From JACXTP01 sp963789555 (lineage in GTDB: Archaea; Thermoplasmatota; Thermoplasmata; Methanomassiliicoccales; UBA472): a DNA stretch of 64,000 nucleotides. The first letter of the stretch is position 1. Each line of letters opens with the position of its first letter. The DNA lies in contig CAWBKY010000007.1 in the NCBI GenBank assembly GCA_963789555.1, forward strand, positions 62,001 to 126,000, in the 5' to 3' direction. Below are positions 27,841 through 38,491 of the stretch, piece by piece. A program made the translations under genes and the position numbers. Below the pieces are notes generated by a model that did not search any database, was not told where the DNA came from, and saw nothing but the letters and a program-made list of their open reading frames with translations.

Positions 27841-28527
27841 ATGAAGGAGGAGGCACCGTTGGAGGGAGATGAGAAGTTCATCACCGCACTGCGGCGCATC
27901 GCCCTCCTCGGGGGGATGCACGATTACGTGGTCATCTCCTCGCGCGAGCTGGGCGACCTCCTGACCATGAGCCAGCAGTCCGCCTCCAAACGCATCTTGG
28001 AGCTCTTGGACGCCGGGCTGATCTCGCGGGACCTGGGCGCCCGACGTCAGCGCATCAAGCTGACCCCCATAGGGCGTGGAGATGCTGCGCAAGGAGTACA
28101 ACGAGTATCAGCGCATCTTCGAGATGCGCGACGAAGTGGTCATCAAGGGCGCGGTCATCACTGGCATGGGGGAGGGCCAGTACTACGTCACTCAGGCCGG
28201 TTATGTCGAGCAGTTCACCGAGAAGCTCGGGTTCACCCCCTACGAGGGCACCCTGAACGTCAAGGTGGCGGCCTCGGAGCTGCACAAGGTGCAGACCGTG
28301 CGCAAGGCCAAGCCGATCATGGTCAAGGGGTTCGAACGCAATGGACGCACCTTCGGGGACGTGGAATGCCACAAGGCCACCATCCAGAACATAGAGTGCG
28401 CCGTGGTCATGCCCTCCCGCTCGCATTACGACGACGTTTTGGAGATACTCTGTGCAAGTACCACCTGCGCCGCACCCTCGGGATCAGCGACGGCGACGAG
28501 GTGGAGATCCGGGTCAGCCTGCTCTGA
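27841..28527 (+). CDS. ribK: CTP-dependent riboflavin kinase with N-terminal winged helix (frameshifts)
   Basis: The N-terminal 80 residues are a winged helix-turn-helix (ELGDLLTMSQQSASKRILEL). The C-terminal DUF120 domain is archaeal riboflavin kinase, which uses CTP to make FMN: VVIKGAVITGMGEGQYYVTQ, GFTPYEGTLNVKV and CHKATIQNIECAVVMPSRSH. A one-base insertion near 28073 (ATAGGGCGTGG for ATAGGCGTGG) and a break near 28455 disturb the frame; the end is LGISDGDEVEIRVSLL. The winged helix suggests FMN- or riboflavin-responsive autoregulation in this subgroup. Its stop at 28525-28527 directly abuts the purQ stop on the other strand. Confidence 0.92.
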   Translation: MKEEAPLEGDEKFITALRRIALLGGMHDYVVISSRELGDLLTMSQQSASKRILELLDAGLISRDLGARRQRIKLTPIGRGDAAQGVQRVSAHLRDARRSGHQGRGHHWHGGGPVLRHSGRLCRAVHREARVHPLRGHPERQGGGLGAAQGADRAQGQADHGQGVRTQWTHLRGRGMPQGHHPEHRVRRGHALPLALRRRFGDTLCKYHLRRTLGISDGDEVEIRVSLL

Positions 28528-29370
28528 TCAGCCCTTCTTTCTGACGTGCTCGACCACCGATTCGAAGATGGCCCGGCCATCGCCCGCTCCCAATGGGTTG
28601 TCCTCGGTACGGGTGAAGTCGGGATGGGTGTAACGGTGCACCACCCTCTCCGGGTGGGGCATCATGCCCAGCACGTTGCCGGCAGGGATTGCATATGCCC
28701 GCTATGTTCGAGAGCGAGCCGTTGGGGCACCACGGATACCCGGCGTAGTTGCCGTCAGGGTCCACGTAGCGGAACACCACCTGGTCGTTCTCCTCCAAGC
28801 GTCGCAGCAGGCGGTCCTCCTGCGTCATGGTCGAACATGAGCTTGCCCTCGGCGTGGGCGCAGGGTATCATGAGGACGCTGCCCCTGCCGATGTGATGGG
28901 TGAAGGCGCACTTGCCCTTGGACTCGTGCTTGATCAGCGTGGGGAGGCACTCGAAGCGGGCGGACGAGTTCCTGTACAAGCGCGGCCTCGGGCCGTTCCG
29001 TCATGACGTCCTCGAAGGCGGGCAGAAGGCCCAGCTCCACCAGGATCTGGAAGCCGTTGCAGACCCCCAGCACCGGTCTCTCGCTCGATACGAAGCGGCG
29101 CAGTTCGGCGCTCAGGGCGGAGCGCATGCGGGCGGCGAAGATGGCACCGGCGCGCACATAGTCGCCAGCGGAGAAACCCCCCGGGAGCGCCAGGATATCG
29201 TAGTCCTCCAGGTCCCGCCTCATGCCCTCGGGGCATTGGCCGATGAGCTGCTTCAGGTGCACCTTCTCCGGCGAGGTCTCCAGTTCCTTGAACGCCTGGA
29301 ACATCTCCTCCTCGCAGTTCGTGCCCTCGATGCGCAGCACGCAGACCTTGATATCCTCCTTCCGCATCAT
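28528..29370 (-). CDS. purQ: Phosphoribosylformylglycinamidine synthase, glutaminase subunit (frameshifts)
   Basis: Class I glutamine amidotransferase supplying ammonia to PurL. It opens IKVCVLRIEGTNCEEEMFQA; the nucleophile is the Cys in PVLGVCNGFQILVELGLLPA, and the His/Glu pair lies in MMPHPERVVHRYTHPD near the C-terminus. About 278 residues, normal for the long archaeal form. Breaks occur near 28985, 28830 and 28690. Two start codons in tandem (29370, 29367) lie directly after the purL stop, so translation is coupled. Confidence 0.9.
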
Positions 29371-29371
29371 A

Positions 29372-31704
29372 TCACCCCAGCAGGTCCCATAGAGGCGAGG
29401 ACCATCTCTGCCTCAGCTCGGTCACGTTGGAACGCAGCACCAGGCCGTCGTTCATGATCCTTCAGTTCATCGCCTCCCACCTCACCGATGCGCAAGGCGG
29501 GGACGCCCAGTCTCTGCGCGAACTCCTCCTCCCGGCCCTTGTCGACCTCGACCAGCCAGCGGGTGTTCGATTCGCTGAACAGCGCGGTGAGGTCGGTCAG
29601 CCTCATCTCGCTCAGGTCCAGCTCGGCGCCGACATCGCCGCCGATGCACATCTCGGCCATGGCCACCGCCAACCCACCATCGGACAGGTCGTGGCAGGCC
29701 TTGACCATGCCGTCGGCCATGCACGCGTTCAGCCCATCGCTGGAACCGCGCAGGAGGGCGGTGTCCACATCGGGGACCTCGCCTCCCTTGCCACCGAACA
29801 TCCGGAACAGGGCCGAGCCACCGAAATGCCTGGCGGTGCGGCCGACCAGGTAGATCGGGTCGCCCTCCCGCTTCAGGTCGGTGGTGACGCAGCGACGCAC
29901 GTCCTCCACGATGCCCAATCCCATCACGGTGACGGTGGGCAGGCAGGGTCCGGCGGCGGTCTCGTTGTAAAGCGACACGTTGCCTGAAGGGATGGCCAGG
30001 TTCATGGCCGTGGAGACCTCCCCCAGGCCGGCCACCGCCTCCTTGAGCTCGCCCAGCCGGTCCGGTTTCTCCGGATTGCCGAAGTTCAGGCAGTTGGACA
30101 GCGAATGCGGGCGTCCGCCCACCGCCACGATGTTGCGGCAGGCCTCGTCCACCGAGGTGGCCCCGCCCCGGTAGGGGTCGTGCGATGTGAACCAAGGGTT
30201 CACGCCCACCGAGATGGCCAAGCCCCGGATAGGAGTGCGCCAGGGGCTTGATGACCGTGGCATCGGAGGGCCCGCGCAGGTTCATCTTTCCGCTCAAGGG
30301 CTTGATGACCGTGCTGCCGCGGACCTCGTGATCGTACTGGCGCACCACCCATTCCTTGGAGGCGATGTTCGGGTCGGAGAGCAGGCGCAGCAGCACCTCG
30401 CCCAGATCGTTCGGAAGGGAGGGAAGGGACTCATGATGGCGGGAGGAGGGGCTGCGCACCAGACAGGGACGGCAGTACTCCGGGCCCTTGGTGAGGAAGT
30501 CCAGGTCCACCTGGAACACCTTCTCGCCATGGTTATAGATCGTGACCTCGTTGCCCGGGACCACCTCGCCGATCACGGTGGCGTCGACGTCCCAGAGAGC
30601 GAACACCTCGAGGATGCGCCTTCACGTCCTCCTTGGCGGCCGCGATCATCATCCTCTCCTGGGACTCGGAGACCCATATCTCCCAGGGGGCGAGGCCTTC
30701 CTCCTTCAACGGCACGCGTTCCAGGTGCACGATGGCGCCGCAGCCGCCGGAGAGGGCCATCTCGCCCACCACGCAGCTCAGGCCGCCCCCGCCCAGGTCC
30801 TTCATGCCGTGGACCAGGCCGCGGGAGTTGACCTCCAGACAGGCATGTATCAAAGGCTCCTTGGTGATCGGGTCGCCCAATTGCACCGCGCCCCGGGACT
30901 CCTCCTCGGAGGCCTCGTGCAGTTCGGCGGACGCGAAGGTGACGCCGTGTATGCCATCGCGGCCCGGTACGTCCGCCGCAAAGGATCATGACATCCCCGG
31001 TCCCGCGCACGGCGTTGCGCACCAGCTCGCTGCGCTTCACTATGCCCACGCAGCCGACGTTCACCAGGCAGTTGCCCATGTAGGAGGGGTCGAACCAGAT
31101 GCCCCCGGCCACGGTGGGGATGCCGATCCGGTTGCCGTAGTCGCGGATCCCGGCCACCACGCCGCCCATGAGATACACGGGCGACTTGACCCCGCTGGGA
31201 AGGTCCCCTTTGTGGTCCAAGGGACCGAAGAACAAGCGGGTCGACCAGAGCGATGGGCTGCGCCCCCATGCACAGCACGTCGCGGACGATGCCGCCGATG
31301 CCGGTGGCGGCGCCACCGTAAGGCTCGATGGCGGAAGGGTGGTTGTGCGATTCGATGCGCAGCGCGTAGCCATATTCATCATCGAACACCATCACGCCGG
31401 CGTCGCCCTTGGACAGCACGTCGTCGTGCTTGATGTTGAAGACATGCTCCCGCAGGAACACCTTGGAGCTCTTGTAGCAGCAATGCTCGCTCCAGGCCTG
31501 GGCGATGGACTGTACCTCCACATCGGTGGGGGAACGGTCCAGTTTCTTGAAGTAGGATCTGACATGGTGCATCTCGTCCAGGCTGAGGTTCAGTCCCAGC
31601 TCCGAGCTCATCTCCCTAAGCTCGTTCTCGCTGGCCGAGAAGATGTCGATGTCGAACAGGTCGAAAGGCACCTGGCGCCGCCTCATCAATCGGTCGATCG
31701 CCAT
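29372..31704 (-). CDS. purL: Phosphoribosylformylglycinamidine synthase, large subunit (frameshifts)
   Basis: ATP-dependent amidination step of purine synthesis. Early signatures: AQAWSEHCCYKSSKVFLREH, RIESHNHPSAIEPYGGAATG and the phosphate loop MKDLGGGGLSCVVGEMALS. The second half has NPWFTSHDPYRGGATSVDEA and ACHDLSDGGLAVAMAEMC. Breaks lie near 31240, 30985, 30620, 30230 and 29460; after the last, the C-terminus is IMNDGLVLRSNVTELRQRW and ends at TGA 29372-29374. All pieces are colinear with the small archaeal PurL, about 770 residues. The purS-purL-purQ order is a single operon. Confidence 0.92.
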
Positions 31705-31710
31705 GGGCCA

Positions 31711-31951
31711 TCACTTGATCTGCACTGAGAACTTTTGGATCACGGGGTTGGCGAGCAGGCGGCGGCACATGTCCTCGCAGGCGGCCTTGGCCTCGGTCAG
31801 GGGGCATGTCCATGTCCACCTCGAAGACCTTGATGGAACGGACGTCCTTCACTCCCTCGAAGCCCAGTAGTTCCAGGGTCTTCTTGGTGTTCTTTCCCTC
31901 GGGGTCGGCCACGCCCGGCTTAAGCTCGATACGGATCTCCGCCACGACCAT
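31711..31951 (-). CDS. purS: Phosphoribosylformylglycinamidine synthase, PurS subunit (frameshift)
   Basis: About 79 residues. It begins VVAEIRIELKPGVADPEGKN and continues LGFEGVKDVRSIKVFEVDMD. One extra C in a run at about 31800 (ATGCCCCCTGAC for ATGCCCCTGAC) breaks the frame; corrected, the end is LLANPVIQKFSVQIK. PurS bridges PurL and PurQ in the complex. The stop is six bases before the purL start. Confidence 0.9.
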
Positions 31952-31979
31952 AAAGCACCAAGGCGGGAATCGCCTGACC

Positions 31980-31992
31980 GTTAAATAATTTG
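31980..31992 (-). promoter_or_regulatory. Probable promoter of purSLQ
   Basis: On the minus strand AATTATTTAACG lies about 35 bases ahead of the purS start at 31951, in the 51-base gap after marC. It is a good box A, suggesting that the purine genes are transcribed separately from the upstream trmI-marC pair. Confidence 0.4.
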
Positions 31993-32002
31993 TTCCTCGC
32001 CA

Positions 32003-32662
32003 CTAGGGGATGGGGTGGATGTTCCAGTACTCCTCGATGGCGGTGAACGAACCGGAGATGATGAACTCGATGGCCAGCGCGGCCAACAGCAGACCCATGA
32101 TGCGGGTGAAGGCGGAGGAACCGCTCTTGCCCATGCGCCCGAAGATGGGGTCGGCGTAGTAGAGCATGAGATAGGAAAGGACCACCGTGATGGCGATGGC
32201 CAGGAAGACCGAGGCCATGTCGAAGAGCACCTCCTCCGACTCCATGGCCAACGAGACGTAGATCATGGTGGTGGTTATGGCCCCCGGTCCGACGAACAGC
32301 GGCACGCCCAGCGGCACCACGCCCACCTCCTCCTTCTCCGAGGCCTCCTCGTGCTCCTCGTTGGTTATCTTCGTGCGGGACATCTGGCCCCGGACCATCG
32401 ACAGGGCGATGCTGAAGAGCAGTATGCCCCCGGCGATCTTGAACGCAGGGATGGTGATGCCATAGAGCTCAAAGATGAACCGCCCCACCAGGGCGAAGAC
32501 CACCAGCACCACGGCCATGACCACGCACACCTTGTTGCGCACCCTGGCCTTCTGTTCCGGGGTGTAGCCTTCGGTTATCGCCACATAGACAGGGATGTTG
32601 CCTAGGGGGTTGACGATGGCGAACAGACCACCGATGACGGCGATGGTGAACTCCAGGCCCAT
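32003..32662 (-). CDS. MarC-family integral membrane protein
   Basis: 219 residues with six hydrophobic helices. The first signature is GGLFAIVNPLGNIPVYVAIT and the second VPLGVPLFVGPGAITTTMIY, each with the family's NPxG and GPG turns. The family (UPF0056) is found in bacteria and archaea; despite the name it is not shown to export drugs, and its substrate is unknown. The charged loop EEHEEASEKEE is probably cytoplasmic. It follows trmI by 23 bases on the same strand. Confidence 0.88.
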   Translation of the reverse strand: MGLEFTIAVIGGLFAIVNPLGNIPVYVAITEGYTPEQKARVRNKVCVVMAVVLVVFALVGRFIFELYGITIPAFKIAGGILLFSIALSMVRGQMSRTKITNEEHEEASEKEEVGVVPLGVPLFVGPGAITTTMIYVSLAMESEEVLFDMASVFLAIAITVVLSYLMLYYADPIFGRMGKSGSSAFTRIMGLLLAALAIEFIISGSFTAIEEYWNIHPIP

Positions 32663-32685
32663 GGTGCCGAATCGCCTCCTTGCTC

Positions 32686-33461
32686 TTAATTAACTTCCGT
32701 CGACCTGACCAGGCGCCCGAAGGCAAGGTAACCGGTGTGGCCCAACGTCTCATAGGAGGGGCGCACCCCCATCTCGTGCACCTCCATCTCCCTTTGGATG
32801 TTCTCCAGGGCCCGTACCTCCACGAAGCCATGGGCCCGCATGTCCTTGACGGCGCGCTCCAGCTGGTTGGTGTTGGGCACGTAGATGCAAAGCCTCCCCC
32901 CGGGACGGAGGAGGCGACAAACATTCGGCAACAGCCTCCCACGGGTCCGGCATGTCCAGGACGACCGCGTCCGCCACCAGCTCCAAAGAGATGTCCTTGA
33001 CGTCACCGAGATGACCGGTCCATAGATGTGCGTGCAGGCGTTCGATTGATGTTGCGGCGACCTTTCTCCAGGAACTCCGGACGGAGCTCGACCGAGACCA
33101 CCTTGCCGTTCGGGGCCACCGATGCCAGGAGGGCGACGGTAAGCGATGCCGAACCCAGGCCGGCCTCGATGACCACATCGCCATCCTTGAGGTCCAGCTC
33201 CAAAGCGATGGTGGCCGCGTCCTTGGGCGTGATCACCTGGGCGCCCCGTTCCAAGGACCCCATGAGGTCGACCGTGCCCGGGGTGAAGAGAACGAAAGGC
33301 TTTCCGGCCAGCACCAGCCTCGCTCCGTCCCCGGCCTGGAGCAGTCGCTCCCCGTCCACCACGCCCAGCGACTGTACCTTCACCATGCCCCGCTCCAGGC
33401 GGAGCCAGTGCTTCCTACCTTTATCATCGAGCAGGAACACCAGCTGGCCTTCCTTCAACAT
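32686..33461 (-). CDS. trmI: tRNA (adenine-N1) methyltransferase, TrmI family (frameshifts)
   Basis: Adds a methyl group to N1 of A57/A58 in the T-loop of tRNA. After a short beta N-domain (MLKEGQLVFLLDDKGRKHWL), the SAM site is GDVVIEAGLGSASLTVALLA and the catalytic region VLDMPDPWE. Breaks near 33050 and 32940 interrupt the frame; the C-terminus resumes RLLRPGGRLCIYVPNTNQLE. Start ATG 33461 is preferred to TTG 33488 because the family begins there. Length is about 255 residues, normal for archaeal TrmI. Confidence 0.9.
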
Positions 33462-33505
33462 GGGTGGTGCATACGCGCGGCCGCTCAAAAAGCATTCTGT
33501 GCCAT

Positions 33506-34038
33506 TTATTGTCTCAGCGGCGCTCCGCAGTTATTGCACGCCACGTCATAGGACGAGACGGCGGCACCGCAGCTCCCGCAGCGAGGGATGCCCTCGATCT
33601 GCTGCACCTTCGGTCTGGATGGGTCCACCCTCTCCTCGGCCGTCCTGACGTCCTTCTCCACCGGCGGCGGTGCCAGAGGTTCCACGACCGGCTCCTCCTG
33701 CACAGGAGGAGGATGCGGCGGCGGTCACACGCGGCCTCCTTTGGGTTCAATGGATCGGTCTCGGTCTTGGCCTCCTCCGGTTCTTGGGGCGGCTCCTTGA
33801 ATTGGTACTCTGGGGCAGGGTAATGTTGGCGAGGGGGCAGTTCCCGTCCGGTGGGCCGAACCTGCCTCTTTTCGGAATGGTACAGATAATAGCCGATGAC
33901 ACTGAGCGGAATGCATAGCAAAGGCCATTTCCAACCCTTGACCTTCCGGTCCGCCTGGTCTTGGTAGACCAGTCCCGCGCAAACTGCACCGATCAAAAAC
34001 CAGATGCCGATGGCCCAAAATATCCAATCTAGCGACAT
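33506..34038 (-). CDS. Membrane-anchored protein with C-terminal zinc ribbon (frameshift)
   Basis: The N-terminus has two hydrophobic segments (IFWAIGIWFLIGAVCAGLVY and WPLLCIPLSVIGYYLY). A long Pro/Glu-rich linker follows, broken once near 33715. It ends in a zinc ribbon, IPRCGSCGAAVSSYDVACNN, with CGAPLRQ. This is the reverse order of the zinc-ribbon proteins at 23.4 and 24.2 kb. No family name is known to me. It starts 116 bases from a divergent secreted protein gene and ends 45 bases before trmI. Confidence 0.65.
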
Positions 34039-34153
34039 CCCTATCCCTGGCCCTACATGGCCTACGGGGTATTTATATTATATCTGATTGATACGATATA
34101 ATTTAATGCCCACCTAGAGGATATTAATATGGCGAGCTGCGCTTTTTAGACCG

Positions 34154-35195
34154 ATGTCCCGCAAGATGGCACTAGCTATGGCGGTTCTGCTCGGCGCGTT
34201 CCTTATTACGCCCTTCCTCTCTGGCCAGGCGGCCGCCCACTCCCCCGAGTTCCCTTCCGACAACACCTCGCTCGCCAATGCCTGGGAGATCCATGACCCG
34301 GCCAAGTCCTGGGCCATCTATGCGGAGCTTGAGGCGGGACAGGTGGACTATTATTACTTGGAGCTCGACCAAGGGGATCGCATCCTTCTCAATCTGATCG
34401 TCCCGGTCATGGAAGGGGACAAGGACTTCCTGCCAGTGATGGCGCTCATGGGGCCTGGTCTGGGCGACGTCGGCGTACCTCCCCAGCGAGGTCGAGGTCC
34501 CGGCGGGCTACGGCCATGTGGTGGTGGAGGGCGAGCTGGACGATGAGCCGACCTATGAGGCGTTCTCGCCAGGCAGCTTCTACAACGTCTCCTGGTACGA
34601 CGCCCCCGCCCCGGAGACCGGGATATATTATGTGGCGGTCTACGAGTCGGGGACGAGCGCGGGAGAGGGCGGAAATTACGGGTTCCCGGTGGGTTACAGG
34701 GAGTCGTTCACATTGGGGGAGATGGTGTCCATACCGTTCTCCTTGGTGGGGGTCTACCTTTGGGAGGGGCAGGACTATTGGACCATCTTCGCCCCCATGG
34801 CCGTCATGATGCTCATCGGGGCGGCCATCCTGGTCAAGCGCCGGGATGATGTCCTGGAACGCATGGCGCCGTTCCATCTCGCCGTCTATGTCGCCGGCGT
34901 GCTCGTGCTCGGTTCCGCCCTGATCACTGCCACCCAGTTCCTCATGACCTGGTGGACCACCCCGTTGGACGTGGCGGCCATAGTGACCATCTTAATAATC
35001 GCCGTCCAGGCAGCCCTCGGGCAGTCCATGTTACGCACCGGCCTTCGCGTCCGGGCCGAGGTCAACATCTGGACCAGGGTGAAGATGGCGCTCTTCGGGG
35101 CCATATCCATCTTCGCCTGGGCCGGGTACATCATCGGACCGCTGATGGCCATCATCGGGGCCTTGCTGCCCTCACGCCGCACCCCGAAGCAATGA
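34154..35195 (+). CDS. Membrane protein with signal peptide and extracellular domain (frameshift)
   Basis: Signal peptide: MSRKMALAMAVLLGAFLITP followed by a small-residue cleavage region (QAAAHS). The outer domain of about 190 residues is beta-rich and acidic (AELEAGQVDYYYLELDQGDR), with a break near 34460. It ends in four or five membrane helices, for example FAPMAVMMLIGAAILVK and SIFAWAGYIIGPLMAIIGAL. Such a fold would present a sensing or binding domain on the cell surface. I recognise no named family. It is convergent with the SLC13 transporter, six bases apart. Confidence 0.65.
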
Positions 35196-35201
35196 ATATG
35201 C

Positions 35202-36602
35202 TCAGAAAACGCCCAGGGAGACGATCCCGTACACGACCAGACAGACCGCGATGGTGGCGGGGATGGAGACCAGGATGCCGGACCGGGCCATCTCCCGTCG
35301 TGGCACCTTGCCGGTGCCATAGATCAGCGTGAAAGGAGGCGTGCCGATGGTGGTGGCGAAGGATATCGAGGCCACGAACGTCGCGGTGAGCACCAGGTAG
35401 TAAGGCGAGGCATCCAGGTTGGCGGAGACGGTGATGAGCAGGGGCACCATCACCGCCACGGTGGCGGTGTTGCTGAGGAAGTTGGTGAGGACCAGGGAGA
35501 TGAAGCCCACCACCATGATTATGAGAATGAGAGGGAGCCCGTCCAAATACTGCCCCATGACCTCGGCCAGCCATTCCGATGTGCCGGATGAGATCAACGC
35601 CGCCCCCATGGCCAGTCCGGAGCCCACCACGAACAGCACGTCCCATTGCACCTGGCGCGCCTGCTCCCAGGTTATGCTGCGCATGGAGAACAGCACCACC
35701 GCCGAGAGCAGCGCCACCATGGCGATGGAGAGCACGCCGGAGCTGAAGTCGGTGTAGGTGACGACCAGCGAGCCGCCGATCCATAGGGCGACCGTCACCA
35801 GGAATACCGACAGCGTCCTCTTCTCCTTCCCGCTCAAAGGCCCCAGCTCGGCCCATTCCTCCTTTATGGCGTCCAATGGCACCGAGGCCTTGCCCGGGTA
35901 GAGCCAATATAGGATGAATAGGCCACATATGAAAGTGACCAGGAAGGCAGGCACGCCCACCATCATCCATTCCAGCAAGGTCAGGGGGTCGACGTTCTCC
36001 AGCAACCCGAAGGTGATGGCATTGGTGGGGGTACCGATGAAGGTGGCCATGCCTCCGGCGCCCGCCCCCACCCCGATGCCCATCAACAACGGGAGGTAGA
36101 GCTTGCCCTCCTCCCCTCCCTCTCTGGCGATGCGCAAGGCGACGGGTATGAGCAACGCCACGGTGGCGGTGTTGGATATCCACATGGCCAGGAACGCCGC
36201 CACCAGCATGGTATAGGCGAGCACCTTGAAGCGGTGACCGTCCGATCGCAGGGTCATGTACAAGGCCAGACGCCGATCCAGGCCACAAACGTGCATCGAC
36301 TCGGCCAGGATCAGGCCGCCGAGCAACAGGAAGATGATCGGGTCGGCATAAGGCACCAGCGCCTCCCCGGGCTTGAATATCCCATAAGCCACCAGCAGCA
36401 CCGGGATGAGCAGGGCGGTGGCGATCAGCGGTATCGGCTCCAGGGTCCAGAGGGCGGCCACGCAAAGGAAGATGGCCAGGGTGTACTGTATCTCCTGTTC
36501 CACCGGCAGCGGGATGAAGGTGAAGATGATGAGCAGCGTAAAGGGAAGGAGGATGCGCCAATAGTACCTCCCGAAGTTCAACGTCGCTCTTTCCTCGACC
36601 AC
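35202..36602 (-). CDS. SLC13/DASS-family anion symporter
   Basis: 466 residues, intact. The family's two SNT motifs are clear, SNTATVALLIPVALRIAREG in the first half and LSNTATVAVMVPLLITVSA in the second. About eleven to twelve hydrophobic helices. Members carry dicarboxylates, sulfate or phosphate with sodium. The substrate is not fixed by sequence here; sulfate is worth keeping in mind given the sulfatase 14 kb away, but the two are not linked. Confidence 0.88.
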   Translation of the reverse strand: MVEERATLNFGRYYWRILLPFTLLIIFTFIPLPVEQEIQYTLAIFLCVAALWTLEPIPLIATALLIPVLLVAYGIFKPGEALVPYADPIIFLLLGGLILAESMHVCGLDRRLALYMTLRSDGHRFKVLAYTMLVAAFLAMWISNTATVALLIPVALRIAREGGEEGKLYLPLLMGIGVGAGAGGMATFIGTPTNAITFGLLENVDPLTLLEWMMVGVPAFLVTFICGLFILYWLYPGKASVPLDAIKEEWAELGPLSGKEKRTLSVFLVTVALWIGGSLVVTYTDFSSGVLSIAMVALLSAVVLFSMRSITWEQARQVQWDVLFVVGSGLAMGAALISSGTSEWLAEVMGQYLDGLPLILIIMVVGFISLVLTNFLSNTATVAVMVPLLITVSANLDASPYYLVLTATFVASISFATTIGTPPFTLIYGTGKVPRREMARSGILVSIPATIAVCLVVYGIVSLGVF

Positions 36603-36700
36603 GTTACCCTCACCAGGAGGTTAGGGTGGCTGGGGATATATTTCCCCTGCGCCCGCTATCGCACAACCTATTAATACGGTGACTACATTTTGCGGCTTAG

Positions 36701-36931
36701 ATGGCCGAGTCGAACCTGCCTAAGCGCTTTACGCTCATCCTTTCACTGCTTTTGATAGTGGGAGCAATCGCTTTCTGGGTCGCCTGGGGCGTGACCTATG
36801 ATGGCTGGAACATATTCAGCTCAACATACATGGGCGTTTATGCCATCGTCATCGTCATGCTGGCCTTCGGCCTGCTCGGGCTGGCTTTGTACAAGTTGAA
36901 GTACAAGGCAGAGCCCGTCGCCAAGAAATGA
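36701..36931 (+). CDS. Small membrane protein, function unknown
   Basis: 76 residues with two membrane helices, FTLILSLLLIVGAIAFWVAW and GVYAIVIVMLAFGLLGLALY, and a basic C-terminus ending KK. A TATA-like AACCTATTAATACGG lies about 35 bases ahead, so this is likely a leaderless single gene. It resembles small Thermoplasmata membrane proteins of unknown role. Confidence 0.6.
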   Translation: MAESNLPKRFTLILSLLLIVGAIAFWVAWGVTYDGWNIFSSTYMGVYAIVIVMLAFGLLGLALYKLKYKAEPVAKK

Positions 36932-36988
36932 TCTTGGTCAGCGATCTGAAAACCTCAATGAGGCGAAAGGAAGGTGTTTTACCCGGGC

Positions 36989-38395
36989 TCACATGGCCCG
37001 GGCCGCGTACGCCGCCTGGTCCGCTGCCTTGCCGCAGATGATGCACTTACCTTGGAACTTCTCCGAGGTGTAAGGCGTGCCGAGCAATTTCAGCTCGGTG
37101 CGTTGCTCGAAGGCGTGGCCACACTCGGCCTCGCCGCACCATCCGAAGCGCACCACCTTGCTGGGCAAAGGCTCAATGGAATCGATGGTCTGGATGCGGG
37201 AGAACATGCGCTCCTTTGCGCCTTTGTCCATCTCCTCCCGCAGCTGGGCCAGCAAGGACCTGACCTGGTCGGCCACCGCCTTGCGCTCGAAGATGCCCTT
37301 GCGCCCGTCCAGGCGGACGGCGTAGCTCACCTTGCCAGCCTCGATGTCTCGCATGCCTAGCTCCAGACGGAGCGGGACGCCTTTGATCTCCCAATTATAG
37401 AACTTGCTTCCGGGCCGCTCGTCCTTGTCGTCCAGGTGCACCCTGATCCCGGCATAGGCCAGTTCTTGTTTCAGTGCCTGGGCGTTAGCGGTCACTTCCT
37501 CCACCTTTCCCTTGGCCAGGATGGGTATGATGACCACCTGGAAGGGTGCGATGTCCGGGGGAAGGACCAGGCCCTTGTCGTCGCCGTGCACGCCCACCAC
37601 CGCGCCAAGGAGGCGCTCGCTCATGCCGAAGGTGGTCTGGTGCACATACTTCATGGTCCCGTCCTTGTCCTCGTACTTGATCTCGTAAGGTCGGGAGAAG
37701 TTCTCCTTGTAGTGGTGGATGGAACCGAGCTGCAGGCCCTTGCCCTCGGGCATTAGGGTGTCCACGCCAACGGTATAGAATGCGCCAGGGAACTTGTCCC
37801 AGTCGGTGCGTTTCAGCAATAGGTACGGAAGGCACAAGCTTCTCATCAATCCCTCCAGGATGACGAAGTCCTCCTCCACTTGGCGCTGCGCGTCGTCATA
37901 GTCGACGTGGCAGGTGTGCGATTCGAAGAAGTGGATCTCACGGACGCGGATGAAGGCCCTCGTCATCTTGGTCTCATAACGGAAGGTGTTGACGATCTGG
38001 TAGGTCTTGAGGGGAAGGTCGGAGTGCGCCCTGACCCACAGGGAGAAGATGGGGTACATGGCCGTCTCCGAGGTGGGCCGGAGCAGAAGACGGATGTCGA
38101 GCTCGTTCAAGCCCGCATGGGTGACCCAGTACACCTCGGCATCGAATCCCTTGATATGGTCCTTCTCCTTCTGGAACTCGGTCTCGGGGATGAGGAGGGG
38201 GAAGCACACCTCATCGTGCCCGGTGGCGTCGCAGCCCTCCCGGATGAAGGTGTCGATGTGCCGCATGATCTTCCAGCCGTAGGGCGTCCAGACGTTCATG
38301 CCTTTGATGGGGTATCGCTTGTCGGTGAGCTTGGCCAGCTCGACCAGGTCGTTATACCACTCGCTGAAGTCTTCCTCTTTCTTCATTTTAGGCAC
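36989..38395 (-). CDS. proS: Prolyl-tRNA synthetase, archaeal/eukaryotic type
   Basis: 468 residues, intact. Class II motifs include LLLRPTSETAMYPIFSLWVR (motif 2 region) and VRLDGRKGIFERKA in the C-terminal part. The anticodon-binding domain and the archaeal zinc-binding tail are present, the latter with WCGEAECGHAFEQ and GKCIICGKAAD. The short form without the bacterial editing insert is expected for archaea. Confidence 0.97.
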   Translation of the reverse strand: MPKMKKEEDFSEWYNDLVELAKLTDKRYPIKGMNVWTPYGWKIMRHIDTFIREGCDATGHDEVCFPLLIPETEFQKEKDHIKGFDAEVYWVTHAGLNELDIRLLLRPTSETAMYPIFSLWVRAHSDLPLKTYQIVNTFRYETKMTRAFIRVREIHFFESHTCHVDYDDAQRQVEEDFVILEGLMRSLCLPYLLLKRTDWDKFPGAFYTVGVDTLMPEGKGLQLGSIHHYKENFSRPYEIKYEDKDGTMKYVHQTTFGMSERLLGAVVGVHGDDKGLVLPPDIAPFQVVIIPILAKGKVEEVTANAQALKQELAYAGIRVHLDDKDERPGSKFYNWEIKGVPLRLELGMRDIEAGKVSYAVRLDGRKGIFERKAVADQVRSLLAQLREEMDKGAKERMFSRIQTIDSIEPLPSKVVRFGWCGEAECGHAFEQRTELKLLGTPYTSEKFQGKCIICGKAADQAAYAARAM

Positions 38396-38491
38396 CTACG
38401 GTCGAAGTGAGCCCCAATATAGTCCCAATCCTTAAGTTTTTTCTGGGCAGGACTGGCCTTCGTTCATCATGCGCTCATCGTGGCCAATGGG

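Noticed and set aside
32003..32662. Multiple antibiotic resistance transporter
   Set aside because: The MarC name is historical; the family has no demonstrated drug export, so only the family is reported.
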